Shown: piece after piece, positions 1 through 12,525 of the stretch | Numbering within the stretch: the first letter of the stretch is position 1 | Layout of the letters: the number at the start of each line of letters is the position of its first letter | DNA from: Myxococcales bacterium | Lineage (GTDB): Bacteria; Myxococcota_A; Polyangia; Haliangiales; Haliangiaceae | Assembly (NCBI GenBank): GCA_016720595.1 | Contig: JADKKI010000063.1 | Location: forward strand, 1 to 40,825 | DNA: 40,825 bases | Direction: 5' to 3' | Notes under the pieces: model-generated | What the model was told of the DNA's origin: nothing | Databases searched by the model: none | Seen by the model: only the letters and a program-made list of their open reading frames with translations | Translations under genes and position numbers: made by a program

Positions 1-415
1 CCGCCGTCAGCCACGACCGCGCGTTGCCGCCGGGGACGTACTCCATCGCGACCCACGGGTGACCGGACCATGCCCCCACGCCGTACACGGTGACGACGTT
101 CGGGTGGGTCAGGCGCGCGAGCGCGATCGCCTCGCGACGGAGACTGTCGTCGTCCGGGGCGAGGGCGACGGCGTGGAGCTTCAAGGCGACGTCACGGCCG
201 AGCTTGAGATCGCGTGCGCGGTAGACGCGCCCCATGCCACCAGCCCCGAGCTCCTCCTCGATCCGGTAGGCATCGTCGATCACCTGTCCAGAGCTCAGCA
301 TCGCCGGGGCGCGGCGCGGGCTCATGCCGAGGAGATCGCGGAGGTCGTCGTCCTCGTCGACGACGTCATCGGTCGCCTTGGTCGTCTCGGTCGCGGGCGC
401 CGTGCGACGGGACAT
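1..415 (-). CDS. Serine/threonine protein kinase, N-terminal part (runs off the left edge)
   Basis: Translating the minus strand from the ATG at 415 gives an acidic N-terminal tail of about 45 residues, then the start of a Hanks-type kinase fold. The glycine-rich loop GAGGMGRV is at residues 57-64, the ATP-anchoring lysine is in VALKL (K79), and a typical HPNVVTVYG strand and MEYVPGGN hinge follow. These motifs are diagnostic of the PknB-like family that is abundant in myxobacteria. The catalytic HRD and DFG motifs and any sensor or membrane part lie outside the window, so activity cannot be judged. It is transcribed divergently from the AAA+/DUF4157 module, with about 157 bases between the start codons. 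The ATG is preceded only by a weak GAG. Kinase identity is secure; the substrate is unknown. Confidence 0.9.
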   Translation of the reverse strand, partial: MSRRTAPATETTKATDDVVDEDDDLRDLLGMSPRRAPAMLSSGQVIDDAYRIEEELGAGGMGRVYRARDLKLGRDVALKLHAVALAPDDDSLRREAIALARLTHPNVVTVYGVGAWSGHPWVAMEYVPGGNARSWLTA

Positions 416-572
416 CTCGCGGATACTAGCAGTGGTCCCGCGAGGGTCTGCGCGGTCCCATGTCACATGTCACGGACAGGTGGGTCTCGTTCTTGGTGTG
501 GTTCGTCCCGGAGTTTCGCGGGGTTCGGAGAAACCTCCGTCACATCTTCACGGACCTGGTTCTGCACCTTCG
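416..572. promoter_or_regulatory. Divergent intergenic region with tandem ATGTCAC heptamers
   Basis: This spacer separates the left-facing kinase from the right-facing propeller/AAA+ reading frame and should hold both promoters. The only notable structure is an exact tandem pair of ATGTCAC at 460-466 and 467-473, which also makes the palindrome ACATGT. It could be a small operator, but no convincing -35/-10 pair was found. Low confidence. Confidence 0.2.
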
Positions 573-1530
573 ATGAAGAGCTCGGCGTCGCTGACCTCGC
601 ACCGCCTCCAGTTCGCGCGCGGCGGCCGGAGCCTGCTCGTGCTCGATGAGGCCCAGGTCGTGGATGTTGCCACCGGAGCGCGTCGCCGGCTCCCCGTGAT
701 GGGGGCGGGCGCGATCACGGGGTTCGCCGATCAGGTGTGGGTCGTCGCCGGAGGGACCCTCCACCGGTTCGGCATCGACGGGGCCCGCATCGGCGCCCCC
801 TCCTCGGTGCCCGACGCGCCCGGCGCTCAGCTCGTGGGAGCGCCTCTGGGCGGAGCTGCGGCGATCTGGACCGCGGAGCCGGCGCGCGCGCTGATCGAGG
901 ACGGCGCGGAGCTCCGCGCCCTGACGATCACCGATCCGGGTCTGGTGATGCCGATGACTGGCCGCCGCTGGGTGACCGCGCACCAGGCACAGGTTCGCGC
1001 CCCATCGGGGATCCGATGCGAGCTGCCCCTGCCGAGCCGGGTGACCGCGGGAGCCGTTGTTCTCGACGGGACCGCGGCGGCGCTCGTGGTGGAGCGGCCT
1101 GCGATCCACGAGCTCGTCGTGATCGGGCTCGCGCACGGGCGCGTGCTGCTGCGCCGGCCGCTCCCGACCAACGCCGCCGTCCGGATCGCGGCGCGGCGCG
1201 GGCTCGCCTTGATCGCGGTCGAGCCTGATCGCTGCATGGTGCTCGACCTGAGGTCCGGCCGTGCGCTTGGAGAGCTCCGCGCTCCTCACGCACTGGTCGA
1301 CGTCGCAGTCGACGCCGATGGCGACGCGGTCGCAGTCGAGACGGCGCACGGCCTCGAGGTGTGGGGCCTCCGTGAGCACCTCGCACAGCAGGCCGCGATC
1401 CCGGCGAGCGATGCTGTGGTAGCCGCCACCCCCGAGCCGGCGGCGGTCGCGACGGTCCCGCGGCAGATTCCGATCCAGTCCGCTCCACCTTCTCCAGCGG
1501 CCGCGGAGACCCCGGCCGCTCGATCTTCGT
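573..1530 (+). pseudogene. Propeller-like N-terminal part of the AAA+ ATPase gene, frame-broken near 1500-1540
   Basis: From ATG 573 this frame encodes about 320 residues of short hydrophobic beta-strand-like repeats with Gly/Asp turns (for example VDVAVDADGDAVAVE and LEVWGL), resembling a WD40/quinoprotein-type beta-propeller. A Pro/Ala-rich linker follows at about residues 280-315. The frame then loses its protein-like composition, while the next frame (open from 1423) becomes a good AAA+ protein. The simplest reading is one gene, 573-3624, with a single extra base somewhere in 1423-1545. That could be a sequencing indel, a true frameshift mutation or programmed slippage. The frame stays open to 2492, but the part beyond 1540 looks like GC-driven shadow. 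No good ribosome-binding site precedes 573. The propeller assignment rests on pattern only. Confidence 0.5.
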
Positions 1531-1542
1531 GCGCTGGTCCCG

Positions 1543-3624
<2,082 letters not shown>

Positions 3625-3635
3625 GGGAGATGACG

Positions 3636-5558
3636 ATGAACCACGAGCGCGAGCACGAACACGATCTCCAGCACGACCCGCTCGTTCGAGCCAACGACGC
3701 GGCGGTGCCAGGCCGCGCGTCGCGGAGCGCGGCGATGAGCGCTCCGGCGCAGCCGATGGTCTCGGGCCTGTTGATGCGCAAGGCCAGTGGTGGTGACGTC
3801 GACGCGAACGCCGAGCAAGCGGTCGGGCGCGCAGGCGCGAGCTCGGGGCACGGGCTGCCCGACGGACTGCGCGAGAAGTTCGAGGGATCGATCGGGACCG
3901 ATCTCTCGGCCGTGCGGGTGCACACGGGCGGAGAGAGTCAGCAGGCCGCGGCTGCGGTGGGTGCGCGTGCCTACGCGGTGGGCAACGACATCCACTTCGG
4001 TGCCGGGGAGTACGATCCACAATCATCCAGCGGCCAGCACCTGATCGCCCACGAGGTCGCGCACACCGTGCAGCAACGCGGAGGGACGCCGACACGGCAG
4101 AACAAGCTCGCCGTCTCGAGCTCGAGTGACAGCTTCGAGGCCGAGGCCGATCGCGCGGCCGAGGCGATGGTCGCGGGTGCGCCGGCCTCCGTCGGCGGGA
4201 CCTCGATGGTGGTCGCCCGCAAGGAGGGCGCTGGCGATGCAGGGAAGGAGGCCGAGGCCGAGAAGCCGCGGTACCCGTCGTGGAAGGACGAAGACATCTC
4301 GGTGCCGTTCGGCAAGTTCGGCAGCATCAAGGTCAACTACGGCGAGAAGCCGAGCGCCACCGTCGCCCTCAAGAAGGAGGCGAAGGGGACGCTGTTCGAG
4401 AAGAAGTACTCCCAGCAGGTCCAGATCGAGCCCGGAATCATCGGCATGATCGTGGGTGGCGTCTCGGTCGAGGTGGCGGCGTCGGGCTCGATCGAGGGGA
4501 AGGGCGAGTGGTTCAAGGCCGAGGGGAAGGAGGAGCAGGGGGCGGTGTGGTCGATCGCGGGGAAGGGGACCGTCGGGATCGAGGCCAAGGGTTCGCTGCA
4601 GCTGTCGCTTGGGGCCGGAATCGCGAACGTGATCGGCGTGACCGGCGGTGTCAAGGGCGAGATCTCGGCGACAGCTTCGAGCTCGATCACGGTCGCCGGT
4701 GCGATCACGAAGAATCCCGATGGGAGCGAGCTCGGGATGGTGCAGATGATCACGTCTCTCGACGCGGGGCTCTCCGCCAGCGCGGGGCTCGTCGTCGACC
4801 TGGTCGTTCCGGGAGACAACATCAACCTGTACGAGAAGGAGCTCGGCAAGCTCGAGATCGGCAAGCTGCAGGTCGCGTGCACCGCGATGTACGCGAATGG
4901 GAAGGTCACCGACCTACCGCCGGTGGTGGTGGCGCAGTGGTTGCCTGTTCCTCCGATGGAGCAGCGGCAGAAGCGCCCGCTGACGGCTGCCGAGAAGGCT
5001 CAGTACAAGCCGCACTCAGCCGTGGAGGATGGCGGCAGCGGCGCCGGGCCCGAGGGGACGCGCGAGGCGCCGGACGGGGTCGAGATGACCGACCAGGAGT
5101 TGTTTGATGGAGGCAAGAAGGCGGCGGCTGCGGCGCTCGGCAAGGCGGCAAGCGTGACGCTACCGGTGCAGACCAAGTCGAACATCAACGGCGTGATGCC
5201 GGTGGTGGTGATCGTCGATGGCGTGCCGATCAAGGGAATCGCCGCGATCTCGCCGCAGCGAAGGGTGCTGGACAAGGAGCACGGACGCGAAGCCACCGCG
5301 GTCACCAAGGGCGTGATCACCGACTGGCAGCTGGTGGGAAGCCCGTCGGTGGACATCGTCGCCAAGTGCGCGAAGACGACGAGCGCGGTCGCGCACGCGC
5401 TGCTCGCCAACCACATCAACGTGACGGTCGCCGGGTCGGAGTTCGAGTACAAGCAGGTGCCGATCGAGCGCTGCAAGGTCGACAACTCGACCCCGCTGCC
5501 GGAGCCGATGCCGCTGCCCGACTCGCAGGACAAGATGCCTCAGCTCAAGCAGGGCTGA
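3636..5558 (+). CDS. DUF4157 (eCIS core domain) protein with beta-rich C-terminal region
   Basis: I chose ATG 3636 because GAGGGAG at 3623-3629 is a well-spaced ribosome-binding site; the in-frame ATG at 3630 sits too close to it. The 640-residue product has a low-complexity His/Glu-rich head. A DUF4157 domain covers about residues 73-152, with the metallopeptidase-like motif HEVAH at 139-143 followed by TVQQ, and the conserved RVHTGGES and AYAVGNDIHFG blocks. Residues of about 200-430 are long amphipathic, Gly/Ser/Lys-rich beta strands (GKGEWFKAEGK, ASSSITVAGAITK). The last 150 residues form a separate unknown domain ending in a Pro-rich tail. There is no signal peptide. DUF4157 proteins commonly accompany eCIS loci, as structural or cargo proteins carrying variable C-terminal domains. 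Whether this one is cargo, toxin or scaffold cannot be read from sequence. Confidence 0.85.
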   Translation: MNHEREHEHDLQHDPLVRANDAAVPGRASRSAAMSAPAQPMVSGLLMRKASGGDVDANAEQAVGRAGASSGHGLPDGLREKFEGSIGTDLSAVRVHTGGESQQAAAAVGARAYAVGNDIHFGAGEYDPQSSSGQHLIAHEVAHTVQQRGGTPTRQNKLAVSSSSDSFEAEADRAAEAMVAGAPASVGGTSMVVARKEGAGDAGKEAEAEKPRYPSWKDEDISVPFGKFGSIKVNYGEKPSATVALKKEAKGTLFEKKYSQQVQIEPGIIGMIVGGVSVEVAASGSIEGKGEWFKAEGKEEQGAVWSIAGKGTVGIEAKGSLQLSLGAGIANVIGVTGGVKGEISATASSSITVAGAITKNPDGSELGMVQMITSLDAGLSASAGLVVDLVVPGDNINLYEKELGKLEIGKLQVACTAMYANGKVTDLPPVVVAQWLPVPPMEQRQKRPLTAAEKAQYKPHSAVEDGGSGAGPEGTREAPDGVEMTDQELFDGGKKAAAAALGKAASVTLPVQTKSNINGVMPVVVIVDGVPIKGIAAISPQRRVLDKEHGREATAVTKGVITDWQLVGSPSVDIVAKCAKTTSAVAHALLANHINVTVAGSEFEYKQVPIERCKVDNSTPLPEPMPLPDSQDKMPQLKQG

Positions 5559-5565
5559 GCGCGCG

Positions 5566-6156
5566 CTACGTATCCCTCGCGAGCTCGCGCAGCCGGGCTT
5601 TGAGCCGCTCGAACCGCTTGCGGAGCGCGGCGACCTCGCGCGTGCTCGGCTCGTCGTCGGTCGCGGCGAGCACCTTGGCGATGTCGGTCCACGGCAGCTT
5701 CCGGTCGATCCGCAGCCCGAGCAGCATGAGATCCTCGGGTTCGAGCTGCGCCCGGAGCTCGGCGAACTTGTCCTTGACCTCGGTGCGCTCGTAGATCGGA
5801 GTCGAGCTGCGCACGCGATCGACAGCCGCGCGGACCGACGCGATGTCGGAGATCGGCGTGTGCTTGCGCGCCTTGGTGACCTCGCGCGTGGTGCGGAGGA
5901 ATTCGTTGCGCGCGATCCGGTAGGCCCAGACCCGGAACGTGGAGTCCCAGCGGAACTTCGGCAGGCCGCGCCACATCCGCTCGCAGGCGGCGCTGAACGC
6001 GTCCTCGGCCTGGGTGCGCTCGCGCGCGAGGCCGATCAGAAAGCCGAACAGCTCGTCCGCGTAGGCCTCGAGCGCCTTGGCGATCGTGCCATCGAGATCG
6101 CCGGCATCGAACCGGGCTCGGATCGCGGCCTCGACTGGCTCCGCGTCGGTGGACAT
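5566..6156 (-). CDS. RNA polymerase sigma factor, sigma-70 family (ECF-like)
   Basis: The 196-residue product has the region-2 helices (about residues 30-95) with the typical blocks QAEDAFSAACERMWR, STFRVWAYRIARNEF and LRTTRE. A C-terminal region 4 follows, with LEPEDLMLLGLRIDRKLPW and a basic recognition helix LRKRFERLK. The spacer between regions is longer than usual, and a small acidic insertion (AATDDEPST) interrupts region 4. The length and the absence of regions 1 and 3 point to an ECF-type alternative sigma factor. I chose ATG 6156 because it lies 8 bases beyond the stop codon of the MerR-TPR gene; an upstream extension in the same frame only overlaps that gene. No anti-sigma factor gene is adjacent, so control may come from the co-transcribed MerR-TPR protein. 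It converges on the DUF4157 gene with 7 bases between stops. Confidence 0.85.
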   Translation of the reverse strand: MSTDAEPVEAAIRARFDAGDLDGTIAKALEAYADELFGFLIGLARERTQAEDAFSAACERMWRGLPKFRWDSTFRVWAYRIARNEFLRTTREVTKARKHTPISDIASVRAAVDRVRSSTPIYERTEVKDKFAELRAQLEPEDLMLLGLRIDRKLPWTDIAKVLAATDDEPSTREVAALRKRFERLKARLRELARDT

Positions 6157-6164
6157 CGCCCCGG

Positions 6165-7109
6165 TTATACGGCGATCTGGTCGAGGAACGTGCGCGCGTG
6201 GCTGGACCAGTCGCTGCCGGTGTCGAGTTCGAGGTAGCGCTCGAGGTGCTGCTTGGCCTGGGCCGTGCCGCCGACCTGCGCGAGCATGATGCCGAGGTTG
6301 TAGTGCGCGTCCGCGAACTCGGGCGCCGCGGCGCAGACCTTGCGCAGCTCGGCGATCGCGAGATCGGTCTCGCCCATGTCCTCGAGGAGGTTGGCGAGGT
6401 TGTAGCGGGCCTCGGGCTGCGTGGGATCGTGCTCGAGTGCGCGGTCGTACAGCTTGCGCGCCTCCTCGAGCTCGCCCTGGCGATACACCAGGTTGCCGAG
6501 GTTGGTCAGCGCGGCGGCCATGTTCGGCTCGAGATCGATCGCCTGACGGAACAGGTGCTCCGCGGATTCGGACTCGCCGGCATCTTCGGCGGCGCACGCC
6601 TCGATGAAGCAGCGATACGCGGTCGCGCCGCAGTTGGCCTCCGTGGGGTTGTCGGACACCTCGGTGGGCGCGCCATCGGAGGTGGCCTCGCGCACGGCGT
6701 TCGGATCGACGCGCGGCATCGAGAGCACCTGCGCCACATGCTCGCCGAAGCTCGGGACGTTGAACGCCATCACGACCTGGCCGCCGATCGGCTCGAACGC
6801 CACGTCGTGGTGCAGGGCGACGATGGTCTCGCCGTCGCAGCACACGCGGAGCCGGGTCGATGGATGCGTGTCGTCGGGGAGCGCCTTCTTGAGCGCATCG
6901 ACGTTCTTGCGCACCTTCTGGAGGGGCATGCCCGTGGCCATCAGGTCCTTCGCGGCCTTGACCGCGAGGAGGTCACAGAACGTGTAGTAGAACCGGCCGC
7001 CCTTGCGGACGCTCGGGCCGACGAAGCCGGTCTGCATCCAGTAGCGCAGGCGCGCCTCCTGGACGGCGAGGATCCGGGCCACATCACGGATGCTGTACAG
7101 CTCGATCAT
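6165..7109 (-). CDS. MerR-type DNA-binding domain fused to tetratricopeptide repeats
   Basis: Residues 1-75 form a MerR-like winged helix: YSIRDVARILAV, then LRYWMQTGFVGPS and a RFYYTFCDLLAVK wing. A linker domain of about 100 residues follows. From about residue 175 to 310 there are consecutive TPR units (AEHLFRQAIDLEPNMAAALT, ARKLYDRALEHDPTQPEARY and further copies). MerR-TPR fusions are known from myxobacterial genomes, but their ligands are unknown; TPRs normally bind proteins. The gene overlaps the upstream small gene by 4 bases (ATGA at 7106-7109) and precedes the sigma-factor gene by 8 bases, so the three form one operon. I infer a regulatory switch in which the TPR part senses or holds a partner, perhaps the sigma factor. 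The fold assignment is firm; the partner is a guess. Confidence 0.85.
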   Translation of the reverse strand: MIELYSIRDVARILAVQEARLRYWMQTGFVGPSVRKGGRFYYTFCDLLAVKAAKDLMATGMPLQKVRKNVDALKKALPDDTHPSTRLRVCCDGETIVALHHDVAFEPIGGQVVMAFNVPSFGEHVAQVLSMPRVDPNAVREATSDGAPTEVSDNPTEANCGATAYRCFIEACAAEDAGESESAEHLFRQAIDLEPNMAAALTNLGNLVYRQGELEEARKLYDRALEHDPTQPEARYNLANLLEDMGETDLAIAELRKVCAAAPEFADAHYNLGIMLAQVGGTAQAKQHLERYLELDTGSDWSSHARTFLDQIAV

Positions 7110-7588
7110 GCATTCCTCCGCTGCGCTTCGACGTTGATGCTCAGGTGAAGCTCGGGTCCCTTGGCGCGGCTCTCGACATCCACGCTGGGCACCGAGAGCT
7201 CGCAGCCCGCCTTCCTGCGGGCCTCTCCGAGGGCGATCCGCCGGGCATAGGCGCGGCAGCGCTCGTCGGCGGCGTAGAGAAACGCCACGCGCTGCGCCGT
7301 GGTGGCGTCGGGGGCATCGCTGATCCGATCGATCGTGCGCGCGAGATCGATCGTCATCATGGTCGAGCCCGCGTAGAGATCGCCGGTCATCTCGCCTTCG
7401 GTCAGGAGGCGCGCGGCGTTGTGGATCAGATCCACGGCGACCGGCGCGAGCGTGACCGTGACCTCGCGGGCGAACAGCGAGACCCGCCGGGTCATCGCCA
7501 TGGGCTTGCGGGGAGGTGGTGTGACGATCCGGACGTCGGTCGCGGAGACCAGCGAAGGCGTGCGACGCGCCCGTCGAGGAGAACCCAT
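7106..7588 (-). CDS. Conserved-looking small protein of unknown function, first gene of the MerR-TPR/sigma operon
   Basis: This is a 160-residue soluble protein without a recognised family. The N-terminal 30 residues are basic and Pro-rich. The core (LFAREVTVTLAPVAVDLIHNAARLL, interrupted here by no membrane segment) is helical, with a later helix around DERCRAYARRIALGEARRK. It ends in a strand-like VPSVDVESRAKGPELHLSI. The ATG at 7588 has only a weak upstream GGA; an internal ATG at 7501 (MAMTRRVSL) is a possible shorter start. Its stop codon overlaps the start of the MerR-TPR gene, so the products are probably made in fixed ratio. By position it may modulate the regulator or the sigma factor, but nothing in the sequence proves this. 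Confidence 0.6.
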   Translation of the reverse strand: MGSPRRARRTPSLVSATDVRIVTPPPRKPMAMTRRVSLFAREVTVTLAPVAVDLIHNAARLLTEGEMTGDLYAGSTMMTIDLARTIDRISDAPDATTAQRVAFLYAADERCRAYARRIALGEARRKAGCELSVPSVDVESRAKGPELHLSINVEAQRRNA

Positions 7589-7668
7589 TCCGAAAGGCTA
7601 ACGGGCGCCAGGGGTAGTGGCCAAGTTTCCTACATGTCGGATACCATCGAGCGCGCTAGGCCTTTGTT

Positions 7669-8694
7669 GTGACTCGCGATCCCATTCCGCGCTGGCTGCT
7701 CGCGATCCTGTGCGTGGGGTCGGCGATCGCGATCACCCCATTCTTGCCGTGGGTGGTCCTCGCGCTGTGGCTGGGGATGTTCGCCGAGCGGATCCACGAG
7801 CCACTGTCGCGGTTGATGCGCGGGCGGAGTCGGCTGTCGGCCACGTTCACGGTGCTGCTGTTCCTGGTGATCGTCGTCCCGATCGCCGCGCTTACGGCCT
7901 CGCTCGTGATCGATGCGATCAACCTCGTGCAGGGCCTGCTGGCCTCCGAGGAGGCGAAGACGGTGCTCGAGCGCCTCGCGGGCGGTGGGAGCGATCCGGC
8001 GCGTCCGCACCACGACGTGACCTCGCTGCAGGGCCTCACGGATCTGCTGATGAGCCAGGGCGAGCGCGCCTGGGGGATCCTCAAGCAGGTGGCCGGCGCT
8101 GCGGCGCACGTGGTGATCGGCCTCCTGATCCTGGTGTCGGGTATCTACGGCGTGCTCGTCGAAGGCAAGGAGTGGTTCGCGTGGTTCGAGCAGCACGCGC
8201 CGTTCGCGCCGGCCACGGTGCAGCGCTTCGCGGCGGCGTTCGTCGAGACCGGGCGTGGCATGGCGTACGGCATCGTCGGCGCCGGGCTGATCCAATCGAT
8301 CGTCGCCACGATCACGTACCTCGTGCTCGGCGTGCCGCAGGCGCTCGCGCTCGGCATGCTGACCCTCATGTTCTCGGTGATCCCCGCAGTGGGGACGGCG
8401 ATCGTCTGGATCCCGGTCACCGCGGGGCTCGCCCTGACGGGGCGGACGGGGGCGGCTGTGGCCCTCACAATCATCGGGATCGGCGTGATCGGCACCGTCG
8501 ACAACCTCGCCCGCCCGTACCTTGCGAAGCGGGGCAAGCTGCAGCTGCCGACCTATGTGGTCCTGATCTCGATGTTCGGCGGGATCGAGCTGCTCGGTGG
8601 CTGGGGCCTCCTGCTGGGGCCGCTCGTGGTCCGGCTCGCCAAGGAGGCGATCCTGATCCGAAGCGAGGCCATAGCCACCAAGGACCCGTCGTGA
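7669..8694 (+). CDS. AI-2E family transporter (PerM/TqsA-like permease)
   Basis: The 341-residue integral membrane protein starts with two close hydrophobic segments (WLLAILCVGSAIAITPFLPW and WVVLALWLGMF). A third (FTVLLFLVIVVPIAALTASL), a soluble stretch around residues 95-135, and a C-terminal block of about four or five segments follow. The C-terminal block contains the family-typical GIVGAGLIQSIVATITYLVLG and MFSVIPAVGTAIVWIP. This order matches the UPF0118/AI-2E exporter family, whose members export autoinducer-2 or act as ion antiporters; the substrate cannot be predicted here. GTG 7669 is the first start codon after the intergenic region and no good ribosome-binding site is visible. 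It is divergent from the MerR-TPR operon and is followed 19 bases later by the response regulator. Confidence 0.88.
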   Translation: MTRDPIPRWLLAILCVGSAIAITPFLPWVVLALWLGMFAERIHEPLSRLMRGRSRLSATFTVLLFLVIVVPIAALTASLVIDAINLVQGLLASEEAKTVLERLAGGGSDPARPHHDVTSLQGLTDLLMSQGERAWGILKQVAGAAAHVVIGLLILVSGIYGVLVEGKEWFAWFEQHAPFAPATVQRFAAAFVETGRGMAYGIVGAGLIQSIVATITYLVLGVPQALALGMLTLMFSVIPAVGTAIVWIPVTAGLALTGRTGAAVALTIIGIGVIGTVDNLARPYLAKRGKLQLPTYVVLISMFGGIELLGGWGLLLGPLVVRLAKEAILIRSEAIATKDPS

Positions 8695-8713
8695 TACGGC
8701 TTGGTGACACGGC

Positions 8714-10231
<1,518 letters not shown>

Positions 10232-10239
10232 GCGCCCGC

Positions 10240-11548
10240 GTGTCGACGCCGGCCTCGGACCGGCGCACCGAGCTCGTGCGCGGGACGTGCGTGGTGGTGG
10301 CCGGGCTGGTGCTGGTCAGCATCTACGCGTTCCCCGGGTTCATGGCGTTCGATTCGTACGAGCAGCTCGCGCAGGCGCGCGCGGGGCAGCTCACGGACTG
10401 GCATCCGCCGGTGATGTCGGCGCTGTGGGGCGTGCTCGATCGCGTGGTCGCCGGGCCGCTGTTGATGCTGCTGCTCCAGTGCGCGCTGTTCCTCGTCGGG
10501 CTGTACGTGGTGTTGCGGCGGAGGCTCGATCCTGTGCGGGCGGCGAGCCTGACGCTCGTGATCTTCGCGCTGCCACCGAACCTCTCGATGATGGGCGTGA
10601 TCGTGAAGGACTCGCTGATGGCGGGCGCGCTGCTCGCGGGGTGCGCGGGGCTCACCAGCGAGCGCCGCGGGCCGCGGATCGCGGGGCTGTGCGCGTTCCT
10701 ACTGGCTGCGGGGCTCCGGCACAACGCGATCTCCGCGGTGGTGCCGCGCGATCGTCTCGCCGTGGCCGGCGGCGAAGGGGCCGTGGATCCGTGCGGGGGT
10801 GGGAGCCGTGATCGCGCTCGCGCTCACCGGCTCCGCGATGCTCGTCAACCGCGCGCTGACGGATGTGGAGACGCATCCGTTCCATCAGAGTGTCGCGCCG
10901 ATGGACATCGTCGGAGCGCTGACCTGGGCACCGGATCTCACGGATGACGAGGTGCATGCCCTGATGCCCGAGATCCGGTTCGCGCCCGCGAGTGGACTGC
11001 AGGCCCACGCGCGCAGGGTCTACGACGTCAACAAGTGGTGGGGCGCGCACATCCGTGGCGCCGAGCGGCTGTTCGGTCGCGGGGTGGCTGCTGGCTGGTG
11101 GAGCCTCGTCACGGCGTATCCGGGCGCGTACCTCACCGCGCGGTTGGATCTGATGCGCGAGCTGATCGGCCTCACCGACGTGCGATGGACGCCGGTCTAC
11201 GAGGCTCGCAACGAAGAGGTGATGCTGAAGGGGCAGGGGCAGCCGCCGATGAACCGCAATGTCGTGCAGCGCTGGTTGTCGAAGCGGATGCTCGCTCTCG
11301 GGTTCCATTCGGTGCTGTTCCGGCCGTACCTGTATCTCGTGCTCGCGATCGGCCTGCTGGTGATCCTGCGGCGGGATCGGATGATCGTCGCGCTCCTGGT
11401 CAGTGCGTTCGGCTACCTCGCGATGCTGGTGATCGTCTCGCCCGCGCCAGACTTCCGCTACGTGCACTGGTTGATCGTGGTGACCCTCGTCGCGGTGGCT
11501 GTGCGGCTGTTTGGAGGTTCCACGGCGCGCGGTCCTGCCAGCGCGTGA
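10240..11548 (+). pseudogene. Polytopic membrane protein, GT-C glycosyltransferase-like (DUF6020-like), frame-broken
   Basis: The first frame, from GTG 10240, gives a transmembrane anchor, then GFMAFDSYEQLAQARAG and DWHPPVMSALWG. This acidic first loop plus HPP signature is typical of GT-C-type enzymes and DUF6020-like membrane proteins. Several more hydrophobic helices follow. Near 10735-10760 that frame loses sense (RDRLAVAGGEGAVDP), while the +1 frame becomes protein-like (GVGAVIALALTGSAML) and runs to 11548 with four more segments and a NKWWGAHIRGAERLF loop. Joined, the product would be about 435 residues, a normal length. One surplus base explains the break. It may be a consensus error, since the window has other such breaks, or a disabled gene. 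Its role would be transfer of a sugar from a lipid carrier, by family resemblance only. Confidence 0.7.
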
Positions 11549-11568
11549 GCTTGGGGTACAGTCGCGGC

Positions 11569-12525
11569 GTGCGCTGCCTGTTCATCGTCGATCCGCTCGA
11601 CCGGCTCCAGCTCGCCGGTGATACGTCGTATGCGTTGATGCTCGAGGCCGCGGCGCGCGGCTGGAGTGTCTGGACGTGCCAGATCGATCACCTCGGGCTG
11701 GTCGGCAACGATGCGGTGACGGAGGCCTCGCCGACGATCGTGATGCCCGGGACCACGCCGGCGGAGGCGTTCCAGATCGAGGCGAGCTCGTCGCAGCGGC
11801 TCGGCGACTTCGACATGGTGCTGATGCGGAAGGATCCGCCGCTCGACGTCAACTACCTCCATGCGACGTGGATCCTCGATCACGCGCGCGGGAAGACGCT
11901 CCTGGTCAACGATCCACGCGGGCTGCGCGAGCTCAACGAGCACCTCGCCGTGCTGCAGTTCCCGCACCTCACGCCGGCGACGATCGTCACGCGATCTGCG
12001 GCGAAGCTGCGGGCGTTCCAGGCGGAGCAGGGTGGGGCGATCGTGGTGAAGCCCGTCGATGGCTATGGTGGGCTCGGGATCTTCGTCGTGCGTGATGGCG
12101 ATCCGAATGCGTCCTCGATCCTCGAGACGTCGACGGGCGCTGGAACCCGGTGGACGCTCGCGCAGGCGTACCTGCCGGCCGCGGTCGAGGGGGACAAGCG
12201 GATCATCCTCGCGGATGGCGAAGCGATCGGCGCCGTGCTGCGCGTGCCGGCGAGCGCCGAGGCTCGTGGCAACCTGCACGTCGGCGGCAAGGCGGTGAAG
12301 ACCGAGATCGATGCGAGGGACAAGGCGATCATCGCGGAGGTGGCGCCCTTCCTGAAGGCCCACGGTCAGATCCTCGTCGGGCTCGATGTGATCGGCGGGA
12401 TGCTGACGGAGATCAACATCACCTCGCCCACCGGCGTGCGTCACGTCTCGCGGCTCGAGGACCGCAACGTCGCGGAGCCGATCCTCGACTGCTTCGAGCG
12501 GCTCGCGCGCGGCATCCGCGGATGA
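11569..12525 (+). CDS. gshB: Glutathione synthetase
   Basis: The 318-residue product follows the proteobacterial GshB pattern throughout. It begins RCLFIVDPLDRLQLAGDTSY, then has VLMRKDPPLDVNYLHATW, VNDPRGLRELNEHL, LTPATIVTR, the ATP-grasp loop KPVDGYGGLGIF, and QAYLPAAVEGDKRI. RGNLHVGGKA and the metal-binding LTEINITSPTGVRHV complete it. It joins gamma-glutamylcysteine to glycine using ATP, the second step of glutathione synthesis. No gshA is in the window. GTG 11569 fits the family N-terminus and follows a GGGG stretch at 11553-11556. Its stop overlaps the start of the next gene (ATGA), so the metallo-beta-lactamase-fold lipoprotein is probably translationally coupled to it. Confidence 0.95.
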   Translation: MRCLFIVDPLDRLQLAGDTSYALMLEAAARGWSVWTCQIDHLGLVGNDAVTEASPTIVMPGTTPAEAFQIEASSSQRLGDFDMVLMRKDPPLDVNYLHATWILDHARGKTLLVNDPRGLRELNEHLAVLQFPHLTPATIVTRSAAKLRAFQAEQGGAIVVKPVDGYGGLGIFVVRDGDPNASSILETSTGAGTRWTLAQAYLPAAVEGDKRIILADGEAIGAVLRVPASAEARGNLHVGGKAVKTEIDARDKAIIAEVAPFLKAHGQILVGLDVIGGMLTEINITSPTGVRHVSRLEDRNVAEPILDCFERLARGIRG

